Positions 5,966-6,219 of a stretch of DNA of 6,219 nucleotides are shown piece after piece. Every line of letters starts with the position of its first letter. The stretch's first letter is position 1. The translations under genes were made by a program, and so were the position numbers. The notes below the pieces were generated by a model. It was not told the origin of the DNA and did not search any database. It was given only the letters and a program-made list of their open reading frames with translations. The DNA is from DATCDR01 sp036510575 (GTDB lineage Bacteria > Actinomycetota > Acidimicrobiia > Acidimicrobiales > Bog-793): assembly GCA_036510575.1 (NCBI GenBank), contig DATCDR010000171.1:1-6219 (forward strand). The letters run 5' to 3'.

Positions 5966-6216
5966 CTAGCGGCGCTTTGCCCGCAGCGCGTGTCGCAAGA
6001 CAGCGTCATATTCCTCTAGTCCTTCTCGAAAGAGCCGTGCCTCTGGTCCCGAGGCGATTCCTACGCGCTCAGGAATCACCCCCCAGACGGGCACCCTCTG
6101 CTCTTTCCACCAGGTAAGGGTCGGTCGTAGCCCCGCGCACTCGCGGCCGCCGAAAGGTACATAGCGGTCGTGGATTTGCCTACTCCGCCTTTGAGGTTCG
6201 ACACCACGATGTTCAT
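5966..6216 (-). pseudogene. Broken ParA-type partition ATPase (internal deletion plus frameshift)
   Basis: On the minus strand an ATG at 6216 opens a ParA-like N-terminus, MNIVVSNLKGGVGKSTTAM. It has the deviant Walker A motif KGGVGKST at residues 9-16 (6192-6169), including the signature lysine K9. The frame stays ParA-like for about 30 residues, then turns to proline- and glycine-rich sequence and stops at TGA 6076-6078 after only 46 residues. A second minus-strand frame, shifted by two bases and read from about 6160 to the TAG at 5966-5968, encodes a tail that includes VPVWGVIPERVGIAS and ends REGLEEYDAVLRHALRAKRR. The tail resembles the last strand and helices of ParA-family ATPases. Known: intact proteins are about 200-260 residues with Walker A' and B aspartates; none of that middle is here. 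Inferred: a deletion removed most of the ATPase core and left the ends out of frame. The alternatives are a sequencing or assembly error, or a 46-residue small protein. The start and any promoter sit at the window edge; the CGA before the ATG leaves the frame open beyond it. Confidence 0.62.
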
Positions 6217-6219
6217 TCG

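Noticed and set aside
6076..6216. A real 46-residue Walker A small protein
   Set aside because: After about residue 30 the sequence loses protein-like character, while a typical ParA tail continues in another frame. Gene decay explains both better than a designed small protein.
1..6219. Defence system, CRISPR array, tRNA, rRNA or insertion sequence
   Set aside because: I found no repeat-spacer pattern, cloverleaf, rRNA segment, transposase motif or terminal inverted repeat. The enzymes present are metabolic families.

Overview
This window is high in G+C, with strong G/C preference at third codon positions, GTG starts, a 4-nt gene overlap and a likely leaderless start. The RibD, nitroreductase and amidohydrolase have an actinobacterial look. 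My best guess is a high-GC actinomycete, perhaps of the Acidimicrobiia type; that placement is inference from style and protein resemblance, not from a marker gene. The window is nearly fully coding. There is no CRISPR array, tRNA, rRNA or insertion sequence that I can see.

Layout. (1) Positions 2-1904, plus strand: the 3' end of an unrecognised gene, then a questin-oxidase-family (DUF4243-type) protein one base downstream, then a 200-residue flavoprotein that looks like a thioredoxin reductase reduced to its FAD-binding half. (2) 1915-2556, minus strand: a cytosolic-looking polysaccharide-deacetylase (NodB-fold) protein. It converges tail to tail with the flavoprotein, and the two stop codons lie in opposite arms of one small hairpin. 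(3) 2594-4239, plus strand: an FMN nitroreductase-family protein whose stop overlaps the GTG start of a bifunctional riboflavin-biosynthesis RibD. (4) 4363-5826, plus strand: a 487-residue amidohydrolase-2-family (metal-dependent hydrolase or decarboxylase) protein with its own strong ribosome binding site. (5) 5966-6216, minus strand: a broken ParA-type partition ATPase, with an intact N-terminal deviant Walker A segment joined to a C-terminal tail in another frame, most of the middle being absent.

How the genes may work together. The window is rich in flavin enzymes and flavin supply: a reduced TrxR-like FAD protein, an FMN nitroreductase and RibD. It also holds two families associated with ring-opening or decarboxylating attack on aromatic or polyketide substrates, the questin oxidase family and the amidohydrolase-2 family. 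A role in oxidising or degrading small organic molecules is a reasonable guess, but nothing in the sequence names a substrate, and the three transcription units need not share a pathway. The most unusual items are the half-sized flavoprotein paired with the questin-oxidase-like gene, and the ParA remnant at the right edge. I do not see convincing evidence for a wholly new defence or mobile system.
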